A DNA stretch of 64,000 nucleotides from NCBI RefSeq assembly GCF_000317085.1, contig NC_019702.1, positions 1,084,394 to 1,148,393 of the forward strand. Direction: 5' to 3'. Below the pieces are notes generated by a model that saw only the letters and a list, made by a program, of their open reading frames with translations, was not told where the DNA came from and made no database searches. Of the stretch, positions 31,502 through 39,893 are shown in pieces (position 1 is the stretch's first letter; every line of letters begins with the position of its first letter). Both the position numbers and the translations under genes were made by a program. Origin of the DNA: Synechococcus sp. PCC 7502. Lineage in GTDB: Bacteria; Cyanobacteriota; Cyanobacteriia; Pseudanabaenales; Pseudanabaenaceae.

Positions 31502-32566
31502 CTAGCTCCAGCTAGAAACAGAATTTTGCCTTAAGGTTGCAATATCCGTAGTTTGATTTGGACTTTTTAATCCTAGTGCTTGCATATCGGCATCAACCAT
31601 TAAATATACTAATTCCTTGAAGTTAACGCTAGGTTTCCAATTGAGCTTTTGCTTAGCTTTAGTAGGGTCACCTAAAAGTAACTCGACTTCGGCAGGACGA
31701 AAATAGCGTGGATCAATTTCCACATAATCTTCCCACTTGAGGTCAACATAGCCAAATGCTACATCTAAAAACTCTCGAATGGAATGGGTTTCCCCAGTCG
31801 CTACTACATAATCATCGGGTTGTTCTTGCTGTAGCATTAGCCACATCGCTTCTACATAGTCTTTGGCATAGCCCCAATCCCGTTTAGCATCAAGATTACC
31901 AAGATATAATTTCTTTTGCTGTCCCGCCACGATCCGAGCGATCGCCCTGGTAATTTTACGCGTAACAAAGGTTTCTCCCCGTCTTGGTGATTCATGGTTA
32001 AACAAAATCCCATTACAAGCAAATAAACCATAGGATTCTCGGTAATTTACCGTCTGCCAATGGGCATAAACCTTGGCACAGGCGTATGGACTACGGGGAT
32101 AAAATGGTGTGGTTTCACTTTGAGGTACGGCTTGAACTAGCCCAAACATTTCTGATGAACCAGCTTGATAAAACCGAATTTCTTTACCCTTGCGTTGCTG
32201 AAAATCTCTTACTGCTTCTAATAGCCGTAAAGTTCCCATTGCTACTGAGTCCACAGTATATTCAGGTGAATCAAAACTCACTCTGACATGGGACTGCGCT
32301 CCTAAGTTATACACCTCATGGGGTCTAATTGCTTCCAATAATCTACCTAGGGCTGTGCCATCGGTAAGGTCACCATAGTGCAGAAATAACTTGGTTTCAG
32401 GTAAGTGGGGGTCTTGGTACAAATGATCAAGGCGGTCAGTGTTGATTGTGGAACTACGGCGAACAATGCCGTGAACTTGATAGCCTTTTGCCAGTAAAAG
32501 TTCAGAGATATAAGACCCATCTTGTCCAGTGATTCCAGTAATTAAAGCTCTTTTTTGGTCGGTCAT
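31502..32566 (-). CDS. gmd: GDP-mannose 4,6-dehydratase
   Basis: The 354-residue SDR enzyme makes GDP-4-keto-6-deoxy-D-mannose. Hallmarks: [16 protein letters not shown] near 9, [18 protein letters not shown] near 88, AGSSEMFG near 135, the Y-x-x-x-K in [12 protein letters not shown] near 155, [17 protein letters not shown] near 185 (read as [10 protein letters not shown]). The length is normal. With fcl it gives the GDP-L-fucose route. It diverges from kaiA across a 248-base region that must hold both promoters. Confidence 0.95.
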   Translation of the reverse strand: MTDQKRALITGITGQDGSYISELLLAKGYQVHGIVRRSSTINTDRLDHLYQDPHLPETKLFLHYGDLTDGTALGRLLEAIRPHEVYNLGAQSHVRVSFDSPEYTVDSVAMGTLRLLEAVRDFQQRKGKEIRFYQAGSSEMFGLVQAVPQSETTPFYPRSPYACAKVYAHWQTVNYRESYGLFACNGILFNHESPRRGETFVTRKITRAIARIVAGQQKKLYLGNLDAKRDWGYAKDYVEAMWLMLQQEQPDDYVVATGETHSIREFLDVAFGYVDLKWEDYVEIDPRYFRPAEVELLLGDPTKAKQKLNWKPSVNFKELVYLMVDADMQALGLKSPNQTTDIATLRQNSVSSWS

Positions 32567-32814
32567 GTTCTAGTTTTGCTACAGTTTAATAATTTAGATT
32601 ATGATAGAAAAATTCTCTACTACGACAGGACTGTAATAGTCAATTTATAGTAATCCCATATAGGGCAAAGAATAAACTGATTATTTATAAATAAAGAGTG
32701 ATTTGGATTACACCTGAATCAGTAAAGTATGCTTAAAAGCGCAAAATTTGATTCCCCTTAACAACACAATAGGCACTAATATAGGCAATTATTAATAAAA
32801 TATAAAGCTGTTCC

Positions 32815-33723
32815 GTGTCTCCAATTTTACAAATTTGCTGTTTATTACCGCAAACATCCCACCATAAATTTATTACCCAGTTTTTGGAAGCGGATCGATT
32901 TAATGTGACTAGTTTTTATAGTATCGAACAGTTATCAAAAAATCTCATAGAGGAGCAATCCAGTCAAGACTGTCTGATTGCATGGCTTGAGGATGAAGCG
33001 ATTAAGCATCGCCTTTCTAACTTAGGTATTTGTTTGCCCACGGTTTTAATTATTTCTGCTCATAATTTTCAAGAACAGAATCTTCAAGAACAGAATCTTC
33101 AAGAATTAGATCAGCCAGAATTAGATCAGCCAGAATTTATTTACCCCACAGCCGCAGCCGTCAGCCTAGAAGTAGATAACCTGATTGAATTACCCGATGC
33201 CATTGATCAGGCGATCGCTTTATTTTTAAAACTCCCCCCTAGATTACCAAATCAATTTAACAACTCTGATAGCCCAGAATCAAATCAAACTAAAATTACC
33301 CATCTCGCCACAGCCCAACAGCGACTTTCAGAAAAGCTCCAAGAAAGATTAGGCTATTTGGGGGTTTATTACAAACGAGATGCTAAGCAATTTTGGCGGC
33401 GGCTACCAAAAGCAGATCAAGAGCTATACATTCAAAGATTACAAACAATTTATCGTTCTATAATTTTGGAGTATTTCAAAGACAACTCGAAACAACTTAA
33501 TATTTTGATTGATGAGTTTGCCAGCATGTGCTTTTTTGCAGATATATCCGTATCCCAAGTATTACAAATTCATATGGAACTAATGGATGATTTTGCTAAG
33601 CAGTTAAGATTGGAAGGGCGTAATGAAGAGATTTTGCTAGATTATCGTATTACCCTAATCGATGTCATTGCTCACCTGTGCGAGATGTATCGCCGCTCTA
33701 TTCCTAAGGAGGTACAGAAATGA
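32815..33723 (+). CDS. kaiA: Circadian clock protein KaiA
   Basis: The 302-residue protein stimulates KaiC autophosphorylation by binding its A-loops. The N-terminal pseudo-receiver (about 1-140) is divergent. The C-terminal KaiC/KaiB-binding domain is well kept: [16 protein letters not shown] near 180, [23 protein letters not shown] near 240 (read as [12 protein letters not shown]), and [20 protein letters not shown] near the end. The start is GTG at 32815. An internal loop of the pseudo-receiver (about residues 86-107) consists of two tandem 15-base duplications. Its TGA overlaps the kaiB ATG (ATGA), so kaiB has no intergenic promoter of its own here. Confidence 0.96.
   Translation: MSPILQICCLLPQTSHHKFITQFLEADRFNVTSFYSIEQLSKNLIEEQSSQDCLIAWLEDEAIKHRLSNLGICLPTVLIISAHNFQEQNLQEQNLQELDQPELDQPEFIYPTAAAVSLEVDNLIELPDAIDQAIALFLKLPPRLPNQFNNSDSPESNQTKITHLATAQQRLSEKLQERLGYLGVYYKRDAKQFWRRLPKADQELYIQRLQTIYRSIILEYFKDNSKQLNILIDEFASMCFFADISVSQVLQIHMELMDDFAKQLRLEGRNEEILLDYRITLIDVIAHLCEMYRRSIPKEVQK
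33706..33713 (+). promoter_or_regulatory. Strong ribosome binding site of kaiB inside kaiA
   Basis: AAGGAGGT lies seven bases before the kaiB ATG, within the last codons of kaiA. Most genes of the window show only weak sites, so this is a marked one. It should give kaiB higher translation than kaiA from one transcript. Confidence 0.7.
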
Positions 33724-34025
33724 GTTTTATTCGTAAAAATTATGTACTTAAGCTCTATGTGGCAGGAAATACCCCCAACTCTATTCGAGCCCTCAAGACC
33801 TTAAATGACATTCTGGAAAAAGAATTTCAGGGAGTCTATGCCCTAAAAGTCATTGATGTGCTTAAAAATCCCCAACTCGCTGAGGAGGATAAAATTTTAG
33901 CAACGCCCACCCTAGCTAAGGTCTTACCACCGCCAGTACGAAAAATTATTGGAGATTTAAGCGATCGCGAAAAAGTTTTAATTGGATTAGATTTATTGTA
34001 CGAGGAATTAATTGATGAAGCGTGA
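33720..34025 (+). CDS. kaiB: Circadian clock protein KaiB
   Basis: The 101-residue fold-switching protein captures KaiA on the phosphorylated KaiC CI ring. The sequence is close to the classical Kai[79 protein letters not shown]. The acidic C-terminus is short (IDEA). It overlaps kaiA by four bases and kaiC by eleven. Confidence 0.98.
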   Translation: MSFIRKNYVLKLYVAGNTPNSIRALKTLNDILEKEFQGVYALKVIDVLKNPQLAEEDKILATPTLAKVLPPPVRKIIGDLSDREKVLIGLDLLYEELIDEA

Positions 34026-35559
34026 TGGAATCAATGGTGCAGTGGAAAGCCAAGAACTTGGGGTACAGAAACTACGCACAATGATTGAAGGACTAGATGA
34101 AATCACCCACGGCGGCTTACCAATGGGGCGATCAACCCTCATCAGTGGTACTTCAGGAACAGGAAAAACTTTATTTGCTGTGCAATTTATTTATAATGGG
34201 ATTGTTGAACTCGGTGAAAATGGTGTATTTGTAACCTTTGAAGAATCTCCCGCTGACATTATTAAAAATGCCCATAGTTTTAACTGGGATTTACAAAAAC
34301 TAATTGATGAAGGCAAGCTATTTATCCTTGATGCTTCACCCGATCCAGAGGGGCATGAAGTTGTCGGTGATTTTGATCTTTCTGCCTTAATTGAGAGGAT
34401 TCAGTACGCGATCTTAAAATACAAAGCCAAGCGTATTTCCATTGATTCAATTACCGCTATTTTTCAACAGTACGAGTCTTTGGGGCTAGTCCGCAGGGAA
34501 ATTTTTAGGCTGGTGGGCAGGTTAAAGTCTTTGGGTGTGACTACAGTTATGACCACAGAGCGGGTGGAAGAATATGGTCCAGTTGCCAGATTTGGGGTAG
34601 AAGAGTTTGTGTCTGACAATGTAATTATTGTTCGTAATGTTTTAGAGGGGGAACGGCGGCATCGCACAGCCGAAATCTTAAAATTGCGGGGTACTACCCA
34701 CATGAAAGGAGAGTTTCCTTTTACGATGACCAGTAATGGCATTAATATTTTCCCGCTTGGTGCCATGCGATTAACCCAAAAGTCTTCTAATGTTCGAGTT
34801 TCATCAGGAATTGATACTTTAGATACCATGTGCGGAGGGGGCTACTTTAAAGACTCAATTATTTTAATTACTGGAGCCACTGGCACAGGTAAAACCCTAA
34901 TGGTGAGTAAGTTTTTGCAAAATGGCTGCCAAAATGGAGAAAGGGCATTACTATTTGCCTATGAAGAATCCCGTGCCCAATTATCCCGCAATGCTTCTTC
35001 ATGGGGGACGGATTTTGAAAAACTCGAAGGTATGGGACTACTAAAAATTATCTGTGCCTATCCAGAATCTACGGGGTTAGAGGATCACCTCCAAATGATT
35101 AAGTCTGAGATTGATTCTTTTAAGCCCTCTCGAATTGCGATCGATTCTCTTTCAGCATTAGCCCGTGGGGTTAGTAATAATAACTTTCGTCAATTTGTGA
35201 TTGGTTTAACTGGATTTGTGAAGCAAGAGGAAATTACAGGGTTATTTACAAATACTACCGATCAGTTTATGGGTTCTCATTCTATCACTGAATCTCATAT
35301 CTCAACGATCACTGATACTATCATTTTGTTGCAATATGTTGAGATTAGAGGAGAGATGGCAAGGGCGGTAAATGTTTTCAAAATGAGAGGTTCGAGACAT
35401 GATAACAAGATTAGAGAATATATAATCACTGACCAAGGGGCACAAATTCAAGATTCCTTTAAGGGATATGAACAGATTCTTAGTGGTTCTCCCTCCCGTA
35501 GTTCTATAGATGAAAAAAGTGAACTATCACGGATTATTAGAGGTGTGCAACCAGAATAA
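34015..35559 (+). CDS. kaiC: Circadian clock ATPase/kinase KaiC
   Basis: The 514-residue double-RecA protein forms the hexameric clock core. CI: Walker A GTSGTGKT (about 44-51) and catalytic TFEES near 75. CII: Walker A GATGTGKT near 287 and AYEESR near 316. The phospho-sites equivalent to S431/T432 of S. elongatus are in SHISTITDT. The residue before that run (D427 equivalent) is Glu (SITESH). The A-loop end is [13 protein letters not shown]. The start is the ATG at 34015, which overlaps kaiB by 11 bases; GAGG nine bases upstream is the ribosome site. A TTG at 34012 is the only alternative. Confidence 0.98.
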   Translation: MKRDGINGAVESQELGVQKLRTMIEGLDEITHGGLPMGRSTLISGTSGTGKTLFAVQFIYNGIVELGENGVFVTFEESPADIIKNAHSFNWDLQKLIDEGKLFILDASPDPEGHEVVGDFDLSALIERIQYAILKYKAKRISIDSITAIFQQYESLGLVRREIFRLVGRLKSLGVTTVMTTERVEEYGPVARFGVEEFVSDNVIIVRNVLEGERRHRTAEILKLRGTTHMKGEFPFTMTSNGINIFPLGAMRLTQKSSNVRVSSGIDTLDTMCGGGYFKDSIILITGATGTGKTLMVSKFLQNGCQNGERALLFAYEESRAQLSRNASSWGTDFEKLEGMGLLKIICAYPESTGLEDHLQMIKSEIDSFKPSRIAIDSLSALARGVSNNNFRQFVIGLTGFVKQEEITGLFTNTTDQFMGSHSITESHISTITDTIILLQYVEIRGEMARAVNVFKMRGSRHDNKIREYIITDQGAQIQDSFKGYEQILSGSPSRSSIDEKSELSRIIRGVQPE

Positions 35560-35950
35560 TTTATGTTTAGAGATCAGTTTTTACAATATTTTTGTTCTCT
35601 ATGCACATAATTGCTTTTTATTAAACCAAAAAAGATACAAATAATTTATATCTCGACATACTCAGATCACATCTATTCGTGATTCAGATTACAGAAAAAT
35701 CCATCTCTTTTATGGTTTTAAAGTTTAATAAGTCTCAATTAGACAATCACTCACGTCAATCATAATTTGTCAATCCCCTAATTATCAATCCTTTTAAGGT
35801 ATTAGTTTTTCCAATCATTGCAACTTTGACGATGGAAGTCGTGATAGGGTTATTCTGCGTCAGAAATTTCTTCATCTGACTTTAGATAAGTAGAAGCGAG
35901 TTCCTCAGAGTCTTCTATTTTTGTTCACTCACATCTCACATGCTTGATTT
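35560..35950. other. Intergenic region between kaiC and the RlpA-like gene
   Basis: This is 391 AT-rich bases. A long TAGAGA/TCTCTA inverted repeat just after kaiC (about 35570-35605) has no clear T tract on the plus strand. I looked for a c-di-AMP riboswitch ahead of the RlpA-like gene and saw no matching conserved core. Nothing else could be supported. Confidence 0.4.
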
Positions 35951-36940
35951 ATGACAAAAAAAACATGGAGATGCCTTTTATTGGCTCTCATTGCAATAAG
36001 TTCTCTAGCTGTTGTTCCTTTTAATGATTCAGCTAACGCAGATACGCCTCTGCAATCTAAAGAACCTTCTGATTTCGATTCCTCTGCTCTATCCTCTACC
36101 CTAAAAGTTGGAGAGACTCGTTCTGAATCCCTTTCTCGCCCTAATACTGCGATCGCCAAAGTCTTTCCTTATCAAATTCGTAATAAAACCGCAGCTACAG
36201 TCTACGTCAATAATCTACCAGTTTTTACCTTTATAGATACTTCAACTCCAACTTCAGAACAGAAAGTTAAGTATCCTACACCTCGATCCTCTGCGAAGCT
36301 TCCTTCTAAGAATGGAAATTTGCTTACTTACGTTGATCCTGTGGAGCGTGCCACTGTTATGGCATCTACCTTTAATCAGTTAGCCCGTGATGGGTTTGAC
36401 GCTAAAAATATTGTTGTAGTTTGGCAGTCTGGCGACTATGTGCTGAAGTTGGGTGACCAAATGAGTCTTAAACTTGATAGTAGTCTGTTAATTCCTGATG
36501 CCACTAAGGATAAGGCTAATGATGCTATTGCCACAGCAAATTTACTTAGGCGTTTACTAGGTAAGGCTCAACCATTGACAACTATAGCTGGTATGCCTGC
36601 CACGAATATTAGACCATCCTATAGCTTGCCAATTGCGATCGTCAGTCAAGTTATTTCTGGCATGGCTTCTTGGTATGGACCTGGTTTTCATGGTGGATAT
36701 ACTGCTAATGGCGAAAGGTTTGATAAATATACCCTAACCGCTGCCCATCCTACTCTACCTTTTGGTACGCCTGTAAGGGTTACTAATACCTATAACGGTA
36801 AGTCTGTAGTTGTGAGAATCAATGATCGCGGACCTTATTCAGGGGGAAGGGTTATAGACTTATCCCAGGGTGCAGCGCAAATGATTGGGTTAATCTCCTC
36901 AGGAGTTGCCCCTGTTAAGCTGGAAGTGATGGGCAGATAG
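35951..36940 (+). CDS. RlpA-like septal/peptidoglycan protein
   Basis: The 329-residue exported protein has a signal peptide ([19 protein letters not shown]), a variable middle region, and a C-terminal double-psi beta-barrel (about 235-328). The barrel shows [35 protein letters not shown], the catalytic-type Asp in [18 protein letters not shown] (read as [16 protein letters not shown]) and [15 protein letters not shown]. RlpA proteins cut peptidoglycan lacking stem peptides. The usual SPOR domain is absent, so recruitment must differ. panC begins 18 bases downstream, which suggests co-transcription. Confidence 0.85.
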   Translation: MTKKTWRCLLLALIAISSLAVVPFNDSANADTPLQSKEPSDFDSSALSSTLKVGETRSESLSRPNTAIAKVFPYQIRNKTAATVYVNNLPVFTFIDTSTPTSEQKVKYPTPRSSAKLPSKNGNLLTYVDPVERATVMASTFNQLARDGFDAKNIVVVWQSGDYVLKLGDQMSLKLDSSLLIPDATKDKANDAIATANLLRRLLGKAQPLTTIAGMPATNIRPSYSLPIAIVSQVISGMASWYGPGFHGGYTANGERFDKYTLTAAHPTLPFGTPVRVTNTYNGKSVVVRINDRGPYSGGRVIDLSQGAAQMIGLISSGVAPVKLEVMGR

Positions 36941-36958
36941 TTAAACTCTGGCTACATA

Positions 36959-37792
36959 ATGACCGTAGTTATCTCAACTATAGAAACTCTAAGAGCCACT
37001 CTGGACAAGGCTCTAGACTCTGTAGGGTTAGTCCCAACAATGGGTGCTCTCCACGCAGGTCACCTGAGCTTAATCCAACAAGCTAAGCAAGAAAATGGCT
37101 GTGTTGTGGTCAGTATTTTTGTTAACCCTTTACAGTTTGGTCAAGGTGAAGATTATGCCAAGTATCCTCGAAATTTAGCAAGTGATCGCCAAATTTGTGA
37201 AGAAGCTGGGGTAGATATTATTTTTGCGCCAGCCGTAGACCAAATCTATGGGATAGGGGAGATAACTCAGGTAATTCCGCCAGAATCCATGACATCAGTA
37301 CTTTGTGGGCGACTGCGCCTAGGACATTTTACGGGTCTGGCTACGGTCGTGACAAAATTATTAAATATAGTACAACCCCATAGGATTTATTTCGGACAGA
37401 AAGATGGACAGCAATTGGCAATAGTGCGACGGTTAATTAGGGATTTAAATTTTGTCACAGAAGTAGTGGCTTGTCCCACAAGGCGATCGCCATCAGGTTT
37501 GGCATTAAGTTCCCGTAATCAATATTTAACGCCCGATCAATTAGTAACGGCTGCTAGTTTGTATCAGGCTTTGCAGGTGGCTGAATCTGCATTTAGAGCC
37601 GGAGAAGTTGCGGTAAATGCTCTAACTTCCTTAGCCCAAAACTCCTTATCTCCAGATGTGGACTTAGAGTATGTAGAGCTAGTAGATTTGGAAACCTTAC
37701 AACCTTTAGCTAATGCTAAGAACTTATCAATGTTGGCGATCGCCGCTAGAGTTGGGGGAACCCGATTAATTGATAATATAGTCTTGAATTAA
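36959..37792 (+). CDS. panC: Pantoate-beta-alanine ligase (detached PanC half)
   Basis: The 277-residue enzyme joins pantoate and beta-alanine to make pantothenate. Motifs: VPTMGALHAGHLSL (ATP-binding HxGH, about 24-37), SIFVNPLQFGQGEDYAKYPR near 52, and the KMSKS-like region SPSGLALSSRNQYL near 180. In most cyanobacteria PanC is fused to Cmk in one protein of about 510-540 residues. Here it ends in TRLIDNIVLN and a TAA. The cmk reading frame is open from base 37788, one frame away, so a +1 shift at TTGAATTAAG would restore the fusion (see findings). Confidence 0.93.
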   Translation: MTVVISTIETLRATLDKALDSVGLVPTMGALHAGHLSLIQQAKQENGCVVVSIFVNPLQFGQGEDYAKYPRNLASDRQICEEAGVDIIFAPAVDQIYGIGEITQVIPPESMTSVLCGRLRLGHFTGLATVVTKLLNIVQPHRIYFGQKDGQQLAIVRRLIRDLNFVTEVVACPTRRSPSGLALSSRNQYLTPDQLVTAASLYQALQVAESAFRAGEVAVNALTSLAQNSLSPDVDLEYVELVDLETLQPLANAKNLSMLAIAARVGGTRLIDNIVLN

Positions 37793-37820
37793 GTATCAAC
37801 TAAAAAACTTAGAAAAAATT

Positions 37821-38507
37821 TTGCGTAAGCCAATTATTGCCATTGACGGTCCTGCGGGGGCGGGAAAATCAACGATCGCTCGTTTACTATCCCAGCAATT
37901 AAACCTAATCTACTTAGATACTGGGGCAATGTATAGGGCTGTAACTTGGTTAGTATTGCAATCAGGGTTAGTTCTTGATGATGAGCTTGGGATCACTAAC
38001 TTGGCTAATAGTTGCAAAATTGAACTTACACCCGCCACTTCTGAAGGCTTTACCACCCAAGTTAAAGTAAATGGCGTTGATATTACCCGTGAAATTCGGA
38101 CTAGTTCGGTCACGGAAAATGTGCCTGCGATCGCTGCCCAAGCAGGAGTAAGACAAGCCTTAGTGGCTCAACAACAGGAACTGGGTAAAGCGGGCGGGAT
38201 TGTCATGGAAGGTAGAGATATTGGCACAACGGTTTTTCCCGATGCGGAGATAAAAATTTTCTTAACAGCTTCAGTGCAGGAGCGTGCCTATCGTCGTCAG
38301 CAGGATTTATTAGCCCAAGGGCAACCCATACCCGATCTTTCTGTGCTTGAAACTGCGATCGCTGAACGAGATCAAGCTGACAGTACTCGCAAAATTTCTC
38401 CGTTACGACAGGCGGAAGATGCCATCATACTAAACACAGATGGGTTAACTATTGATATGGTAGTCCAGAGAATTATCGAACTATATAGGGGCATAGATCA
38501 TGACTAA
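37821..38507 (+). CDS. cmk: Cytidylate kinase (detached Cmk half)
   Basis: The 228-residue kinase phosphorylates CMP and dCMP. It shows the P-loop DGPAGAGKST (about 8-17), LDTGAMYRAVTW near 32, GRDIGTTVFPDAEIKIFLTAS near 128 (read as GRDIGTTVFPDA) and ERDQADSTRKISPL near 188. No ATG or GTG is available near the N-terminus; TTG at 37821 is the first conventional start and has no evident ribosome site. The same frame stays open upstream to 37788 and would add IKYQLKNLEKI, which looks like a former linker to PanC. The end overlaps the lptA-like gene by 8 bases. Confidence 0.92.
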   Translation: MRKPIIAIDGPAGAGKSTIARLLSQQLNLIYLDTGAMYRAVTWLVLQSGLVLDDELGITNLANSCKIELTPATSEGFTTQVKVNGVDITREIRTSSVTENVPAIAAQAGVRQALVAQQQELGKAGGIVMEGRDIGTTVFPDAEIKIFLTASVQERAYRRQQDLLAQGQPIPDLSVLETAIAERDQADSTRKISPLRQAEDAIILNTDGLTIDMVVQRIIELYRGIDHD

Positions 38508-38976
38508 TCATTTAACGAAGCTATATATCGGAGTTGCTCTTGGTATTTCCACAATACTGGGTACAACTGTGACAATGGCACAGCCTGCGAATACGGCATT
38601 GACAATTCGGGCAGATATTCAAGAAGCAGATTCTCGAAACGGTATTATTACAGCCCGTGGTAATGTCAAGATGAACTATCCTGCCCGTCAAATTGACGCT
38701 ACTTCAGCCAAAGCTCAATATTTCTCTAAGGAACGACGTATAGTTTTATCGGGGAATGTGGTAGTAACTCAGAAAGGTAACGTGATTAAAGCGGAAACCA
38801 TTACCTATTTAATTGATCAAGCTAAATTTGAGGCTTTGCCTGTTACTAATCAGCAGGTGGAATCAGTGTATATAGTTCCCGATCAAAGCTTGCCTCAAAA
38901 TCCTGCCACAGTGCCAGCTACGGAAATTAAACCCTCATTTAAAAATCGTGTGAGTCCTACGGTACCTAAAACTTAA
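38500..38976 (+). CDS. LptA/OstA-like periplasmic LPS transport protein
   Basis: The 158-residue product has a signal peptide (YIGVALGISTILGTTVTMA) and an OstA/LptA-type beta-jellyroll: ADIQEADSRNGIITARGNVKMNYPA, IDATSAKAQYFSKERRIVLSGNVVVTQKG and KAETITYLID (each read in short blocks such as IITARGNVKM and RRIVLSGNVVV). LptA proteins bridge the periplasm and carry LPS to the outer membrane. It overlaps the end of cmk by 8 bases and so belongs to the same transcript. Confidence 0.82.
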   Translation: MTNHLTKLYIGVALGISTILGTTVTMAQPANTALTIRADIQEADSRNGIITARGNVKMNYPARQIDATSAKAQYFSKERRIVLSGNVVVTQKGNVIKAETITYLIDQAKFEALPVTNQQVESVYIVPDQSLPQNPATVPATEIKPSFKNRVSPTVPKT

Positions 38977-39060
38977 ATGTAAAATCACAGCCTTGAAGAT
39001 CATTAATAGATCATTTACCAATTAATTTAATTAATTTGCCAATAAGAGAGGTAAAGCTTT

Positions 39061-39879
39061 ATGGATGTTAACCAAGTAATTAAAACTGCTGCCGATCTAA
39101 TTACCCAAGCAGGATTAAAGATCGTTGCAGCAATTATTTTATGGTTTGTGGGGCGTAAGTTAGTTAGCTTAGCTGTAAAAATTACTTCTACAGCTCTGGC
39201 TAAAAGTCGTACCGAGCCTACAATCATTCATTATTTGGGATCAACTATTTCCGTAGTCCTCAATATTATTTTAATTGTTGCTCTTTTAGGCTTTTTTGGG
39301 ATTGAAACAACTTCCTTTGCGGCTTTATTAGCGGCGGCTGGTGTGGCGATCGGAGCGGCATGGAGTGGGCTTTTATCAAATTTTGCGGCGGGAGCATTTC
39401 TAGTTGTGTTTCGCCCATTTAAAGTTGGAGATTTCATATCTGTAGCGGGTTTATCTGGAACGGTTAGGGAAATTGGTATATTTTTTACAATTATAGATAC
39501 CCCTGATCACGTTCAAACCATCATTGGTAACAACAAAATTCTGTCTGATAATATCCAAAACTATACTAGCAATGCCTATCGTCGGGTTGATTTAACAGCT
39601 ACTATTGACTACAGCGTTGATCATAACCATGCTATGCAAATTTTGCGGGAAGGTTTAGATCAAATTCCTAATGTACTGCCCACGCCTGCGCCAGATGTGG
39701 AAATTTTAGAGTTTAGTCCGTCAGGTGTAGTGTTAGCTATCCGCCCCTATTGCAAACCCACCAGCTATTGGCAAGTCTATTTTGATGCAAACCGCTTAAT
39801 TCGGGAATCATTTGTAGATGCTGGTTTCCCAGTCCCGCAGCAACATCTGGCAGTTCAGCAAGTAGCTCAAAGTAATTAA
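39061..39879 (+). CDS. Small mechanosensitive channel (MscS family)
   Basis: The 272-residue protein has three membrane helices in the first 125 residues. The last one is the MscS pore helix: FAALLAAAGVAIGAAWSGLLSNFAAGAFL (read as AAAGVAIGAAWSGLLSNFA), followed by RPFKVGDFIS. The soluble vestibule domain follows (VREIGIFFTIIDTPD, NYTSNAYRRVDL). Length and helix number match classical small MscS, which opens on hypo-osmotic shock. The gene follows the lptA-like gene by 84 bases and precedes the FAD protein by 14. Confidence 0.9.
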   Translation: MDVNQVIKTAADLITQAGLKIVAAIILWFVGRKLVSLAVKITSTALAKSRTEPTIIHYLGSTISVVLNIILIVALLGFFGIETTSFAALLAAAGVAIGAAWSGLLSNFAAGAFLVVFRPFKVGDFISVAGLSGTVREIGIFFTIIDTPDHVQTIIGNNKILSDNIQNYTSNAYRRVDLTATIDYSVDHNHAMQILREGLDQIPNVLPTPAPDVEILEFSPSGVVLAIRPYCKPTSYWQVYFDANRLIRESFVDAGFPVPQQHLAVQQVAQSN

Positions 39880-39893
39880 GTTGTTAATTAAAC

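Noticed and set aside
33071-33135. Tandem repeats as a CRISPR array or minisatellite
   Set aside because: Only two copies of each 15-mer, in frame inside kaiA, with no spacers.
35560-35950. Possible c-di-AMP (ydaO) riboswitch before the RlpA-like gene
   Set aside because: Such riboswitches are common before wall genes, but I could not match the conserved core; too few G-rich blocks.
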